Shown piece after piece: positions 43,401 through 54,662 of a stretch of DNA of 64,000 bases (its first letter is position 1; each line of letters opens with the position of its first letter). A program made the translations under genes and the position numbers. This DNA comes from Caenorhabditis elegans. Lineage: Eukaryota; Nematoda; Chromadorea; Rhabditida; Rhabditidae. The notes under the pieces are model-generated. The model made no database searches. It was not told where the DNA came from and worked only from the letters and a program-made list of their open reading frames with translations. Location of the stretch: positions 11,532,001 to 11,596,000 of the forward strand of contig NC_003279.8 in assembly GCF_000002985.6 (NCBI RefSeq), written 5' to 3'.

Positions 43401-45459
43401 TAAAAGGTTTTTTTTCACTATTTTCGGGTCATTTTCCGGTTTTTTTCAGTAAAAATTGGAAAATTCGTTTATTTTTCAGTAAAATTTTCTCTGAAAATCG
43501 GAAAACCAAATTTTTTGGCCATTTTTGAGCTGTTTTTCATCAATAAATCGACATTTTTCGCCGTTTTCAACTATAAAATCGCCGAAAAATGCACATTTTC
43601 AGCTCAAAAACTGACATTTCTGGTTGTCAATGAGAATTCCTTCCTCGTCGGATCAATAACTGTGTATTCGTGTGAATATTGTGTTCCAGAGAAGCCGGTG
43701 AGCTGCAAAAATTCGGATTTTTTATGGGAATTTTTTGGAGAAAAAACGACGCTGAAAATTCAATTTTTGGACGAAAAATCGCCGCATTTTTTCGGAAATT
43801 TTCGAGACAAAAAGCTATTTTTAACATGAAAATACTCAGAAATCAGTGATCAGGCAACAGACAACAGCTGATGTGAACCAGAGAAAGCAGGAAGTTTTTA
43901 AAAAGTGTAAAAATCCAGAAAAGTCGGGAAAAACCGATTTTTTAAACGGATTTTCAGGTTTTAAAGAGGTTTTTAATGAGAAAAATGGAGTTTTTTGAAG
44001 AAAATTTCAAATTTTTAGGCTCAAAATGCTAAAATTGAGGGTTTTTTCGTTGAAAAATTGCATTTTTGCGCAGATTTTCAGGTTTTAAAGCTAAAAAATT
44101 CAATATTTGTTGGTTTTTCGATTGAAAAACTGCAAAAAAATCGAATTTACCGAAATTTTTAGGTTTTTGAACCTAAAAATTCGGGAATTTTAAGATTTTC
44201 TGGAAGAAAATTGATAGAAAATCGAATTTTCAAACCAAATTTCAAGTTTTTCGTAAAATTCTTAGATTTTTCAGGTGAAAATGCTCAAATTGACAGTTTT
44301 CGGCTGAAAAAACGATTTTTTAGACGGATTTTCAGATTTCAAAGCTAAAAAATCGATTTTAGATGGGTTTTTCGAGGAAAAATTGCACTTTTAAGCATAT
44401 TTTTCAGGTTTTTAGGAGGAAAATTGATTTTTTAAAATTTTTGGGAATTTTTCAATTTAAAAAATAAATTTGAGGATTTTTAGGATCAAAATCATAAAAT
44501 TGATGGTTTTTTGGCTTAAAATGCTAAAATTGAGGGGTTTTGGGATGAAAAATTGCAATTTTGAACAGATTTTCATGTTTTTAGGCTCAAAATCCCAAAG
44601 CTGGCGGTTTTAGGATGAAAAATTGAACTTTTACGTATATTTTCAGGGTTTTAGCTCAAATTTTCCGATTTTTACGCTAAAAATTCTACCTTCGTCGCCC
44701 AACTTGGAATACTAAAATGCGACTGAATAATTCGTTCTGTGAGTATTTTTCCGGCTTCAAGTGTCTGTTTGACCACATCAATTCCGGTTATTGATCGATT
44801 CAGCGGATTTGGATATTTTCGGAATGCCGCTTGGGCTACTGTCTCCCATTCGTGACTGAAATTTTGATTTTTTTTGGTTTTTTTCGATGAAAAATGGGTT
44901 AAAACTTGAATTTTTATGAAAAATATTGAAAAAATCAATCCAAAAATGGAAATTTTCAAGTTTTAGCACTGAAAAACCTTACATTTTCATCAAAATTCGA
45001 CTTGCAAACCTCTGTGTCGATTTACGCGGCTCGTGTAGTCCCCGTGGAGAAGATTTTACAGTTTTTGGCTAAAAAGCTTGGTTTTTGGACTTTTTCGCTA
45101 TATTATTTCGTATTTAACACGCAAATCACCGATTTTTTAATGTTTCTGGAGTAAAATTAAGCGATTTTCACCAAAAAAAAGCTCTTAATTATAAATAAAA
45201 TAGCAATTTGAATGTTAATTCTAAAAAAAAATAGCGAAAAATGTCCAAAATCAAGTGTTTTAGCCAAAACCGTGAAATCTTCTCCACGGGGACTACACGA
45301 GCCGCGTAAATCGACACAGAGATTCCTTTCAACATTCTGATGGAATTTTACGGGGAAAAACTAGTTTTTAAACCAATTTGCCGATGATTTTACCGAAAAA
45401 AATCTGATTTTCTATTCAAAAACCTACTCAAAAATGTGTTCGCTAGACCAGATTCTCAT
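40420..45459 (-). CDS. slmo-1: PRELI/slowmo-domain protein (PRELID3 orthologue)
   Basis: Mitochondrial intermembrane-space lipid-transfer family; relatives shuttle phosphatidic acid or phosphatidylserine with TRIAP1/Mdm35. Six exons: 45428-45459, 44690-44855, 43616-43702, 42158-42331, 41264-41329 and 40420-40524. They make 630 nt, 209 residues, all in phase. The start MRIWSSEHIFDHEWETVAQA matches the slowmo/PRELID3 N-terminus. Further family blocks are AFRKYPNPLNRSITGIDVV, YSHEYTVIDPTRKE, FLRVDEKLTYTPAHEDPNK and NANKGRQGVEWVI. The tail ends SSSSPKPSTPPPPST. It is divergent from timm-23. The symbol is from memory; the family call is secure. Confidence 0.93.
42340..43600. repeat. AAAATTGGAAAAAACTGGTTTTT repeat in slmo-1 intron
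   Basis: Loose repeats of about 100-150 bp with GAAAATTGGAAAAAA.TGGTTT, GAGTTATTTTGAGTACTTTT, GGGTTTTTTTCAGTAAAAAT and TGCTCT. Seven or more copies lie between exons 42158 and 43616. The wider introns 41330-42157 and 43703-44689 have similar AAAATCGGAATTTTT filler without coding signal. Confidence 0.75.
45010..45321. repeat. Inverted repeat, ~90 bp arms, in slmo-1 intron 1
   Basis: The left arm 45010-45101 (CTCTGTGTCGATTTACGCGG, CTCGTGTAGTCCCCGTGGAG, AAGATTTTAC) is the reverse complement of 45231-45321 with few mismatches. The spacer is about 130 bp. The GTCGATTTACG..CTCG core is familiar from C. elegans palindromic repeats. Confidence 0.9.
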
Positions 45460-46644
45460 TTTTGCGTGATTTTTTCGGTTTGAAGTGTCTGAAAATTGTC
45501 TATTTGACGAGGGAATCAGCCGAGAAACGGGGGGGGGGGTAAAAGTCTGCGGAATGACGGAAATCGCGATGGCGAAGCACACAAAAAAGATAAGAAATAG
45601 GTGAGATTCGAGAGACGCAGACAGTTGACGGCAGGGATCACACAAAGAACATTCTGTGAACTTTGGAACACACCAGGTGACTGATTTTTGGAGCTGAAAA
45701 TACGGGAAATTTGTGATTTTTTGTGGTTTTTGGCCTGAAAAATTGAATTTTTGGCTTTTTTTCAGTCTAAAATTATTGAAATTGCAATATTTTGGTTGTT
45801 TCCGTGCTGAAATTGCTGTTTTCAACGCAAAAATAGAGATTTTTGGTTGTTTTTTGATGTCACGCGCGCCGTGGTCTTTGATTTGTTGACATAGTATTTG
45901 ATTTTTGAAAATAAGGGAAATATTTGTGATTTTTGAGGGAATTTTCTGGTTAAGTTTGGAAAAATAATTGGGTTTGAAAGGGCAAAAAATGGATTTCAAA
46001 CCAAAAAATCGCTGAAAACGGGACAAAAATCAGTTTTTCGAGGGAAAATCGCCGATATTTACGTGGACTTCGCAGGTTAGAACAGTTGACACAAGGAAGA
46101 ATGCGAAAAACGAGTTTTTAAAAGTGAAATTTCACTTTAAAATGAGTTTTTAAAAGTCAAGAATTTAATTTTTCGGATTAAAAAAATAAAAATCCTCTAA
46201 TTTCTCTTATAAATCTTTCTTTTAACTCATTTTTAACGAAAATTCGCTCTTTTTAAGTTTTTCATTAAAAATCATCACAAAACTGAAAAAATGACGAAAT
46301 TTTTGGGGAAAACTCGCGAAAACTCGTAAAAAATGTAGAAAAAAAGAAAAAGTTTTGGCAACGAAGCTCCGAAATCCCGCACGCGCGCGTTGTTTAGCGG
46401 CACAGGAAGCGTTATTTCGGAGTGTCGTTGTGCAATTTTCTCGAATTAAAATTGCATTTTTAAGCTTTTTTGATAATTTTCCGGGCGATTTTTCGAATTT
46501 TCCAACTATTTTTCATATTATCCGATAGCCCGTGAAATGAGGATTCTTTTAATAAAAATTCTGTTCAAATTTACCTGTAAAAACTGCTTAAAATCGCGAA
46601 AACTCGAAAAATGATGTAATCCTAAATTGCAAACTTCCAGGAAA
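45460..46644. promoter_or_regulatory. Divergent slmo-1 / timm-23 intergenic promoter region
   Basis: The gap between the two start codons is 1.2 kb. It holds a G11 tract (45529-45539), and a GC-rich island at about 46365-46430 with CCCGCACGCGCGCGTTGTTT flanked by an inverted CTCCGAAATCCC/TTATTTCGGAG pair. The remainder is AAAATCG-rich filler. An acceptor-like TTCCAG lies just before the timm-23 ATG, consistent with trans-splicing. Confidence 0.5.
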
Positions 46645-47480
46645 ATGGGTTGGTTCGGATTCGGCGGTAACCCAACTGACACTCCATCGTCATCAGCAGA
46701 AGTGTCCGCTGCTCCGATCGATCTCAGTGCCGGAATGAACTTCTCCGTGCCGGGATTCGATGCTCCAGCGGTAAATTCGTCTGGAAAATCCACTGAAACT
46801 TCTAATTATCAATTTTCAGCCAGAACCATCAGTGCCGGATCATTCTCCATTCCCGGCGGCACCCGTCCTCGCCTTGGATCAACTGAAATCTGCTGGAGTA
46901 GGAGTTTCCCGGCAAATGACACCCTATGTGCAGATGGATCCCTCAATGTTTGCTTCTCAGCAGCCGCAATACATTATGCCGGAAGGAGGTGTTGCTGGAA
47001 AGGGAAAATTCGAATTCGCGCTAGGACATATCGGGTAAAAATGGAGAAAAATCGGTCTAAAAGTCATTTTTTTTTCATTTTCCGAATTTCAGATGGGCCG
47101 TCGGCGGAGCATTCGGTGTTGGATGTGCTCGCGGAGCTCTCGGTGAGCTTATGAACCCGGAAACCCGTAAAATGGTCGGAAAACCATGGATGACACGTAT
47201 GGTGAACGCAACGATGAAGCATGGCTCAGGATTTGCTCAACCGTCTGGAGCAATCGTTTTTATGTATTCAGCGCTGGAAATCGGGCTCCGATCGGTACGT
47301 GCTGAGGATGAGCTTAATGGATTTGGAGCCGGAGCACTTACCGGAGCAATTTATCGATCACCGCATGGATTGAAGGCTTCCGGAGTTGGAGCACTTGTTG
47401 GATTGGGTATCGCCGCTGCGTGGACTTTATCGAGCACTGATTCGAGACAACGACTCTCCGAAATGTTCAGTAATCATTGA
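46645..47480 (+). CDS. timm-23: Mitochondrial inner-membrane translocase subunit TIM23
   Basis: Channel subunit of the TIM23 presequence translocase. Three exons: 46645-46770, 46820-47034 and 47093-47480. They make 729 nt, 242 residues, in phase. The N-terminal part (1-115) is hydrophilic and faces the intermembrane space (MGWFGFGGNPTDTPSSSAEV, YVQMDPSMFASQQPQYIMPE). The C-terminal Tim17/22/23 domain has Gly-rich membrane helices (IGWAVGGAFGVGCARGALGE, GSGFAQPSGAIVFMYSALE, LNGFGAGALTGAIYRSPHGL, GVGALVGLGIAAAW). Length is normal for the family. AATAAA follows at 47592. It is divergent from slmo-1, another mitochondrial gene. The symbol is recalled, the family is certain. Confidence 0.95.
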
Positions 47481-47705
47481 TTTATTGATTGATCTTGTTT
47501 TTCCCTGGTTTTTTTGTTATTTTTCTCTAAACATCCCGTTTATAGCAGCCTATCCTCCTTTTTTTGTTCCTAGTAGTTTTTTTAGTATTCGAATAAAAAT
47601 TATGTTCATTTTATATTTGTTTTGTTGAATCATTTTCTATTCAGCAAGGCACATCGATGAGAGAGTTAAAATTTAAATATTAAAATTTGAGAAAAAAAAA
47701 ACATA

Positions 47706-47778
47706 AGCCCAATGCGGGGCTCGAACCCGCGACAACCAGATTAAGAGTCTGGTGCTCTACCGACTGAGCTAACCGGGC
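47706..47778 (-). tRNA. tRNA-Lys (CTT)
   Basis: 73 nt, minus strand: GCCCGGTTAGCTCAGTCGGT ... GGTTCGAGCCCCGC. A 7-bp acceptor stem with G-T pairs, an anticodon loop ACTCTTAATC giving CTT, and intact A and B boxes. It is identical to the copies at 52122 and 52787. No intron. Confidence 0.97.
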
Positions 47779-47933
47779 GGCGATCACAGTTACAAAAGAG
47801 GGTCTAGAGAAATGTTGAGTAAATGGTAACACAAACTGACAGTGTGAAAAAAAAATGTTATAATAAACTTTTATTATGGAAATTGTAATTTAAAACTTTA
47901 AAACTTCACAATAAATAAATACGTAAATGGAAA

Positions 47934-49986
47934 TTAATTCTCAATTGTTAGAGTAGACGAAGAAGGAATATCACGCTCCGGAGCCTTCAACCGAAGCCTA
48001 TGAAAATCGGACGTTGAACCATTACTGATCGATTCGAATTTCTGGGTGAATTTGTCGATAAAAATCTCGCAAGTTTTAATAATTTCGCCATTTTTTCCTT
48101 CGATAGCAGCTTGAAGTTGATCGCACAGCAAATTTAATTCCTTACAATCGGCAATGCGCTCGAGTTTTTTTACGTAAATCTGAAAAGTAAGTAGATTTCA
48201 ATTGTTTCTGTTGCTGTTCTATTTAATTGTACTCTTTTTTAATAACTTTCTTTTTCAATCGACTTATTAAAACAATCTTTTTAAAAAATTACAGTACCAA
48301 TTTAAAGGTGCATGCTCCCTATGTGAAGTGAGGTCCTGGCGCGACAGGGCCCGAACTTTAAAATAAAAGCGTGCGCCTTTAAAGAACTACTGTAGGTTTA
48401 CTTTTGTTTTTTTGTACTTTTAAATAAAAAAAAAACAACAATTTAAAATTGGTTAATACTTGGAAAAATATATGATTTTTGAAAAATTAATTAATTAACT
48501 CACAGCACACGCAATACCGATTTCTTTGCTAATATTCTTCTCGTCCGCAATGTATTCTCGAAATTCATCGATTTCTGTATAAACCGAACGTCTCAGCTGT
48601 CCAACATAATCCACTTCGTACTCTATATAACCGTTATCAGCATCTCCATCGGTTATACACTGAAGAACTCGTATTAATGCAGCCGACACCGATCTGGGTT
48701 CGCGATAGCGCACGTGGTGCCAGGCTGTCCCATTACGGTTTGATCTACAAAAAATGCGGGACTGTTTTCCCAAGAAAATGTGTCGTCAGCACGTTCTTAA
48801 CCATGCGAAATGAGTTGAGAACTCTGCGTCTCTTCTCCCGCATTTTTTGTAGATCAACGAAGAACAGTCCAAAATGAGACACGACGTGATGGCGCCCAAT
48901 CAATGCCGTCTGCGTTCCTTCAGTGCTTTCCTACCACCTTTTTGTCAGGTAGCTGACAGAGTTCAAGTAGGCACGAGATAGGCAGATAGCCTACTTATCA
49001 GGCCTGCCTTACACGTAGTTTTATATCTTGTAATTCGCCGATCATCTCGTTGAACGGCTTCAATACTTTTTGAAATTCTCCGAATAAGTCTCGGTTTGCT
49101 CCGGTTGTTGTGTGATACTTGAGCAGTTTTTTGAGAAATCGCTCTTGCTCGTTTCTGAGCTGTTCTTCCACTTTTCGCTGGTTGCTGTAATGCAATATTG
49201 TCATACATCGAATTCAACCTTTTTTAAACACCTGTATCTCGAAAACCAGAAGAGCTATTCAAAAATTGTAAACTGGCAGAATGTTCAGCAAAACAAGAGC
49301 AATAGTCAGTTAGTACCTTTTTGATAGCTCTTCCAGTTTCAGAGATAGTGGAGCTCAAAGACACATCTCCGCGCACGTTCTGTTGGATCAGATCTGCTTC
49401 AAGCATGTTATCTCGAAAACCAGAATAGCTATCCAAAATTTGTAAGCTGACAGAAAGTTTAGCACATTAATATGAACATTTTGCTAGTTAGTAATTTTAC
49501 GCTAGCTATTTCCGTTTTAGAGATAGAAACACTCAAAACTAGGGCTCCCATGAGGACACCAGGCGCGCGAGGCCCGCGCCTCACTTAGCTGGGAGCCCTA
49601 CCCAAAACACCAACTCACTGGTTCTCCACACGGTTCCCGATTGCCAACTTAAGTTGCTCCATTTCAATTTCATTCTTCTTCTTCCTAAAGTCAGCTGACA
49701 TATTCCTCATTTCCTTTTTGTGCCCTTTTTCCAAATTTTCCCGTTTCTTCTCAACCTGCTTTGTCTCATGCTCCACTTGTTTTATAAGGATGGCACCTTC
49801 AAATTCCTTATTCAAGATTTTTCGTCTGGAATCCTTCATTTCAGCGGCGTTCTCCAAACTTTGTCGGTTCAGCTGAAAGAAAAAGGAAATAAAGAGAAAT
49901 TAAAATTAGCAAGATAGAAAAACCTCCTGATGCCGTCGTTGTGCATCTTCCTCCATTTTTCGATATTCTTCATTAAATTTGTTCAT
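47934..49986 (-). CDS. Coiled-coil protein of unknown function, 296 residues
   Basis: Five exons: 49924-49986, 49619-49872, 49013-49184, 48504-48659 and 47934-48179. They make 891 nt with all phases agreeing. The first half is highly charged heptad sequence (KFNEEYRKMEEDAQRRHQE, KQVEKKRENLEKGHKKEMRN, FRKKKNEIEMEQLK), i.e. a long helix. The second half is mixed (YVGQLRRSVYTEIDEFREYI, RIADCKELNLLCDQLQAAIE) and ends SSSTLTIEN. There is no signal peptide, membrane segment or known motif. For the fourth exon I chose the acceptor at 48660 (TTCTTCAG), because the alternative at 48694 breaks phase. The introns hold a palindromic repeat (48705-48895) and ~190 bp repeats (49210-49550). Confidence 0.85.
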
Positions 49987-50758
49987 TCTGAGGTTGAAAA
50001 TGCAACTTTTTTTGAAAAAAAAAATGGTGAAAAAGTCAAGGGGAACGTATAAAATAGGATAGACGGAAAAATGAATGTGTAGGGCGAGGGAGGGGGACTG
50101 ATAACACCGATAACGAATAACGATGAGGAATGAAGGGGTTCGGCGGAAGAAATTGATTTTCAATTCGAGAATGAGTCATCCAAGTAGGCAAAAAATTATG
50201 CCTACCTTCAAAGAGACCTACGGCAGGTTGTCAGGTAGGTATCAGGATAGACCTGCCACCTGAATCAATGCCTGCCTACCATGCAGACCCCCTAATAGTG
50301 AGAAATAGAGAGGGACTAGCACCACGGGGTTCTGGCCTTCCTCATCACGTGGCGTCAGAAAGTCTCATTGCGGTTTGATCTACAAAAAATGCGGGAATTT
50401 TTTTCCAGACAAATTGTGATGTCAGCACACTCTTAACCATGCGAAATCAGTTGAGATGCCTGCGTCTCACCTCTCGCATTTTTCGTAGATCAAAGCGAAA
50501 TGGGACTTTCTGACTACACGTGCCTCATTGAAATTTGAGCGCTACATTGGCAATCGCCCGCCGGACAACGCGTGGGACAGTCGTGTATTCGACACGGACA
50601 AATACATTTAGTTTTACAGCTAAAATTGAGCCGCGACGCGACACGCAATGCGCCGTAAATATGAATCCGTGTGTCACCGATCATTTCCTGAGCAAAACTT
50701 TCTGATATTTGCAAAGCTTTATAGATGTTAAATAACAATTAATTAAAAAAAAATGTCT
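49987..50758. other. Gap between coiled-coil and EGF genes
   Basis: Contains the promoter side of the coiled-coil gene, with a TACC/GGTAGGTA patch at 50180-50280. It also holds a palindromic GTGGCGTCAGAAAGTCTCAT element (50335-50520) followed by a CGCGACGCGACACGCAATGC element (50570-50660). No gene was found. Confidence 0.6.
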
Positions 50759-53700
50759 TTATGGATTCTCAGTTTTCACTTCTGACGTTTTCTTCGCCTC
50801 TTCTACTCTTCCCTGACGCCGTCTACTGATCACAATCACTGGCAGAAGAATAGCCAGCGAGACGAAGCACGCAACCAGTGGCAACGAAAATTCATAGTTC
50901 TTCTGAAACACGCAGAAATATTATATTTTAAACTATTTGAGTAATTTACCATAAGCCGATTGGTCATCACACTGGACCAGGCGATTTCCACGTTGCAGTC
51001 GAGACCCTCAAATCCGTCGTCACACTCACACGAGAAGCCCCGGTGAAAGTACTCATCATTGATACAGGTTCCATGGACGCAGATTTTGTTTCCTGTAGGC
51101 TTAGCGGTAGGCAGGCAGGTAAACATGAAGCTTCTAACTTACCAAACGCATCACACGAGTCATCCACATTCTCACACAACGAGCCACGTGTCCCATTGAC
51201 GCATTGACAGCTGAAAAGAACGACTGTAGTTTGCAGTATCTGTAGTTTGTAGCCCTACTCATAACTCCGCTGCTTTGGGTCGATATGGCATGTGGCACTG
51301 TTCTGGCACAGGTTTTGGTAGCAGGGGTTTGTATGGACTTTGCAAAACGGTGGAAGGTACCCGGCTTCGCAGAGGCATCGGAATCCCTGGCGATTGTCAT
51401 TGTCGTTACAGAGAGGCATCAGGTCATCGGCATCGCTGAAAATATTAAAGTAGGTAGGTAGGTAGGTAGGTACAAAGGCAATCTCTTACCTCTCACAAGG
51501 AACACACCGTCCGTTGCCACAGGCTCCGGGAGCACACTTCTTCTCGTTAATTTCCATGCAGGCTTGGCTTTCCGGGTTCAACTTTGCGGATAATGGGCAT
51601 AAGCATTGATAGCGACTTGTGCCGAATGCCACGTCGGCAGTGTTCGGTATCTGAAATTTTTTCGCTGATTTTCAGAGGCCTCGATGTGCCTACCGGGATA
51701 CAGTCACCGTGCTTGCAAGGTTGCCGAGCACACGGGTCGAAGATTTCGCATTTCTCGCCGGTGTAGTCCGGCTTGCATCTGAAATTAGGGCTACTAGGTA
51801 AAAGGCAGGCAGGTAGGTGCACTAACACACAATGAGCCACTCCACTAATATCCACACATGCTCCGTGTTGAGAATCCGTGCACTTTTCGTCCCACCGGTC
51901 CCCGCGAGCCACCTCCTCTCGAGTCAAAGAGCAAGAGTCATGGCGTTTGTACTCACAATAGTAACCGTCGGTGAGAGGATTGGTACATTCGCAGCGATAG
52001 ATGTAGTAGGCTCGGGAGCTGTTCACTGAAACATTAGGTATGAGAATGGAACAAGGCAGGCATAGGCCAGAATTTTGTGCATACGTTTTAGCGCGGTGTT
52101 AAAAATTTTTACAAAAACGTAAGCCCAATGCGGGGCTCGAACCCGCGACAACCAGATTAAGAGTCTGGTGCTCTACCGACTGAGCTAACCGGGCGGCGAA
52201 CGTACTGACAAAAAGGTGTTAGAAAAAAGTTGAGTTACCGGGAGAATTGTGGTAATTGAATTTTCCTACCTCGAACAACTTCAGGTACACACTTCCCATC
52301 ATTTCTACACCATCCATCAGTCATCGTCCCATTGACATTCTTCCCATCATTGTAGTCATTTTTAATTGCTTCCAACTCCGAAATGTCATCCATATATTCC
52401 AAGGAAATACTGAAAATGTGAGTTTTACAACCATTCTATAAACTTTTCCTACTTTGCGATGAATTTCTTAAAAAACATCGTCGAATTACTTCCCTCGGCA
52501 CATGGAATAAATTCTTTGGGGGCTGTTGAAGGAATTTGAAGGGTTTCGCAGTTTTCACCTGAAATTTTTCTGAAATTCACAGAATTTGAAATATTTTTTT
52601 TTTTTTTTTACCCACCTGTTACAGTACCACCAATAAGTTCAATCGCAGAAGGACATTTACAGGTGGCAGTGACGGTTTTGGTCTGAAATAGAAGGTGTGT
52701 AATTTGAAGGTCACTTTTTGTTCTGTCTATCAAGTCTCGTTGTTACCCAACATTTCTCTAGACCCTCTGTTGTAAGAGTTAACGCCGCCCGGTTAGCTCA
52801 GTCGGTAGAGCACCAGACTCTTAATCTGGTTGTCGCGGGTTCGAGCCCCGCATTGGGCTTACGTTTTTCTATGTTTAGATAAAATATTTTCTCGAATCTT
52901 GAAAAAAATACCTTCCAATCTACCACATCTTCACATATTCCACCATTATCACATTGAGTGTCGAAGCAAGCTGATATTTGTTCACACTGGAATTTAAACA
53001 TATTTCAGAAGAAATTCTGAAGTTGTAAACGCTCACTCTATCTCCAAAGAATTGATTTTCACATTCACACTCGCATTTTCCAGTCGCATTAATTGCTCCC
53101 TTGCCTCTGCCCAAACAATACACTTCTTGGCAAGTTCGATCTGCTTCAGACTCATCGCATAACCCGCCAAAGTACCCCTTTTGGCATATACACTCGTAAT
53201 TCACTTCTAAATCGATTTCAGCCAATTCTTCATTTGTTAAAGCTGCTTTGGATCCGTTTACTTTTCTTTGGACACGAATTTGTCTCAAAAGAACTGTATT
53301 GACAATAGTCCGCAGGCTTTTGATGCTGAAACAGAGGTAATGATAATTTAAAAAAGGGAAAAAAAGAACTGAAGAGAGTGGGATTCGAACCCACGCCCCC
53401 GAAGGGACTGGTGCCTTAAACCAGCGCCTTGGACCGCTCGGCCATCTCTCCGCCGGCGACTAACGGCTGGAGGGCATAGACACAACTTGTGTACACCGAA
53501 ACAGTTGCCATAAAAATTCACAGAAAAAAACGAATGTTTTCCAACCTGACACACGTAGAATTATTCTGACACAAGTGTTTCTCGCAATTCGTTTGATCTG
53601 ACACGTGTTCACACGTTTTTCCGTAATGTGTGACCGGGCAAATGCAATAGAAGCTGAAAATATTGCCTTTTTAATCTGAAAAGTTGGCAAAAACTCTCAC

Positions 53701-54047
53701 TTTCCATTTTCATGCAAGCATTTTCCCCGATTTGAGCAAATTTTCGGATTTTCCAGACAAGGATTGAAGTTTTTGTTCTAAAAATATTTAAATTCCATAA
53801 AAATGCAAACGCGCCCCATCGCAAAAATCGATAATTTACCCTTTTCACCGCCAGACTTTCTTCATTATAGTTGGGTGTTTTTTCAATATCATTCGGAGCA
53901 TCTTTCTCCAAAAAATCAATAATTTTTCTGATTTTTGCACCTGAAAATTAAAAAAATCGATAATTTTTCCGAAAAAAATCGATAAAACATGAAAAACTCA
54001 CAGTCGCCGGCGAAAAACAACACAACCAACACCAGAATCACATTCAT
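50759..54047 (-). CDS. Type I membrane protein with EGF-like repeats, 661 residues
   Basis: Sixteen exons: 54002-54047, 53840-53940, 53701-53777, 53546-53653, 53037-53325, 52912-52986, 52616-52682, 52453-52558, 52270-52409, 51827-52025, 51694-51778, 51490-51650, 51259-51435, 51143-51210, 50950-51092, 50759-50902. They make 1,986 nt, every junction in phase. The signal peptide is MNVILVLVVLFFAGD. Cys-rich EGF-type modules follow (CEQISACFDTQCDNGGICED, KPDYTGEKCEIFDPCARQPC, KICVHGTC, GFSCECDDGFEGLDC). One membrane span lies near 619-638 (SLPLVACFVSLAILLPVIVI), then a short basic cytoplasmic tail RRRQGRVEEAKK. Likely a cell-surface adhesion or matrix-contact protein; the partner is unknown. Three introns contain tRNA genes. 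Confidence 0.92.
52122..52194 (-). tRNA. tRNA-Lys (CTT), nested in EGF-gene intron
   Basis: 73 nt, identical to the copy at 47706, on the same strand as the host gene. It lies in the intron between exons 51827-52025 and 52270-52409. CTT anticodon; A and B boxes intact. Adjacent flanks (AACGTAAGCCC) match those of the 52787 copy. Confidence 0.97.
52787..52859 (+). tRNA. tRNA-Lys (CTT), nested in EGF-gene intron, antisense
   Basis: 73 nt, identical in sequence to the 52122 and 47706 copies but on plus, so antisense to the EGF gene. Its 5' flank (AGACCCTCTGTTGTAAGAG) resembles the flank of the 47706 copy (CAAAAGAGGGTCTAGAG on plus), which suggests duplication by inversion. Confidence 0.97.
53370..53451 (-). 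tRNA. tRNA-Leu (AAG), nested in EGF-gene intron
   Basis: 82 nt with the long variable arm of tRNA-Leu. The minus strand starts GGAGAGATGGCCGAGCGGTC. The anticodon arm CTGGTTTAAGGCACCAG gives AAG. TTCGAATCC is the B box. Discriminator A, as expected for Leu. It lies in the intron between exons 53037-53325 and 53546-53653. Confidence 0.95.
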
Positions 54048-54149
54048 TTTACGAAAATTTCAGAGCAATAATGCAAAAAGATTGCGTAAAACGAATCGAT
54101 AGCATCGTGACGTTCCAGTTTATTGATTTTTCGGGATAAATCGATAATG

Positions 54150-54330
54150 CTCGAAAAAATCGATAAAACGTGAAAACTCACTGTCGACGGCAAAAAACAA
54201 CACAACCAACACCAGAATAACATTTATTTCACGAAAATTTCAAAGTAATAATGCAAAAAGTTTGCGAAAAACGGATCGATAGCGTCGTGGTGAGTTAGCG
54301 TTCTAGTTTATTGATTTTTGGGGAAAAATC
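54150..54330 (-). pseudogene. Decayed tandem duplicate of the EGF-gene signal-peptide exon
   Basis: The block at 54178-54300 repeats 53998-54115 with a 180 bp period, including exon 1 and its flanks. In the outer copy the codons for INVILVLVVLFFAVDS and the GTGAG donor survive, but the initiator ATG is ATA, so it cannot start the protein. It lies immediately upstream of the functional exon 1. Confidence 0.85.
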
Positions 54331-54394
54331 AATAAAAAAACCGACAGGTTTTCAGAAAATTGTCGAGAATTTCTGGGAAAGTTAAAAATGTTTC

Positions 54395-54610
54395 AAATGG
54401 GGCTCCCAGGGCTCCCAACTGAGTGAGGCGCAAAATTCGGGCTTCACGCCGGCCCCTCTCTGGCCCTATCCGGCCGGCCTTACGCCGACACCGCGCGCCG
54501 CTGTGTGTGTGGAGCGGCTATTTGGTAGCGGCCGACATGTTTGCGGTTCCGCGCCACACTATTCATGCGGCGACCTCATGGGAGCCCTACTTTCAGAACA
54601 AAAATCGATG
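54395..54610. repeat. GC-rich palindromic repeat (GGGCTCCCAACTGAGTGAGG)
   Basis: Starts GGGGCTCCCAGGGCTCCCAA and ends TCATGGGAGCCCTAC. The interior is very GC-rich (CCGGCCGGCCTTACGCCGAC, ACCGCGCGCCGC). A shorter relative with GGGAGCCC and GCGCGCGAGGCCCGCGCC is at 49540-49605, inside an intron of the coiled-coil gene. Confidence 0.75.
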
Positions 54611-54662
54611 TATTTTCTAAATATTAATTCTTTTCCAGGCGTCGGCTGTCGAGGGTTCTGGA

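Noticed and set aside
46627..47154. 175-codon plus frame overlapping timm-23
   Set aside because: It reads through both timm-23 introns in other frames. The TIM23 exons account for the region.
48660..48694. Acceptor at 48694 (GCGAACCCAG) for the coiled-coil gene, giving extra residues
   Set aside because: It breaks phase with the upstream exon, whereas TTCTTCAG at 48660 keeps it.
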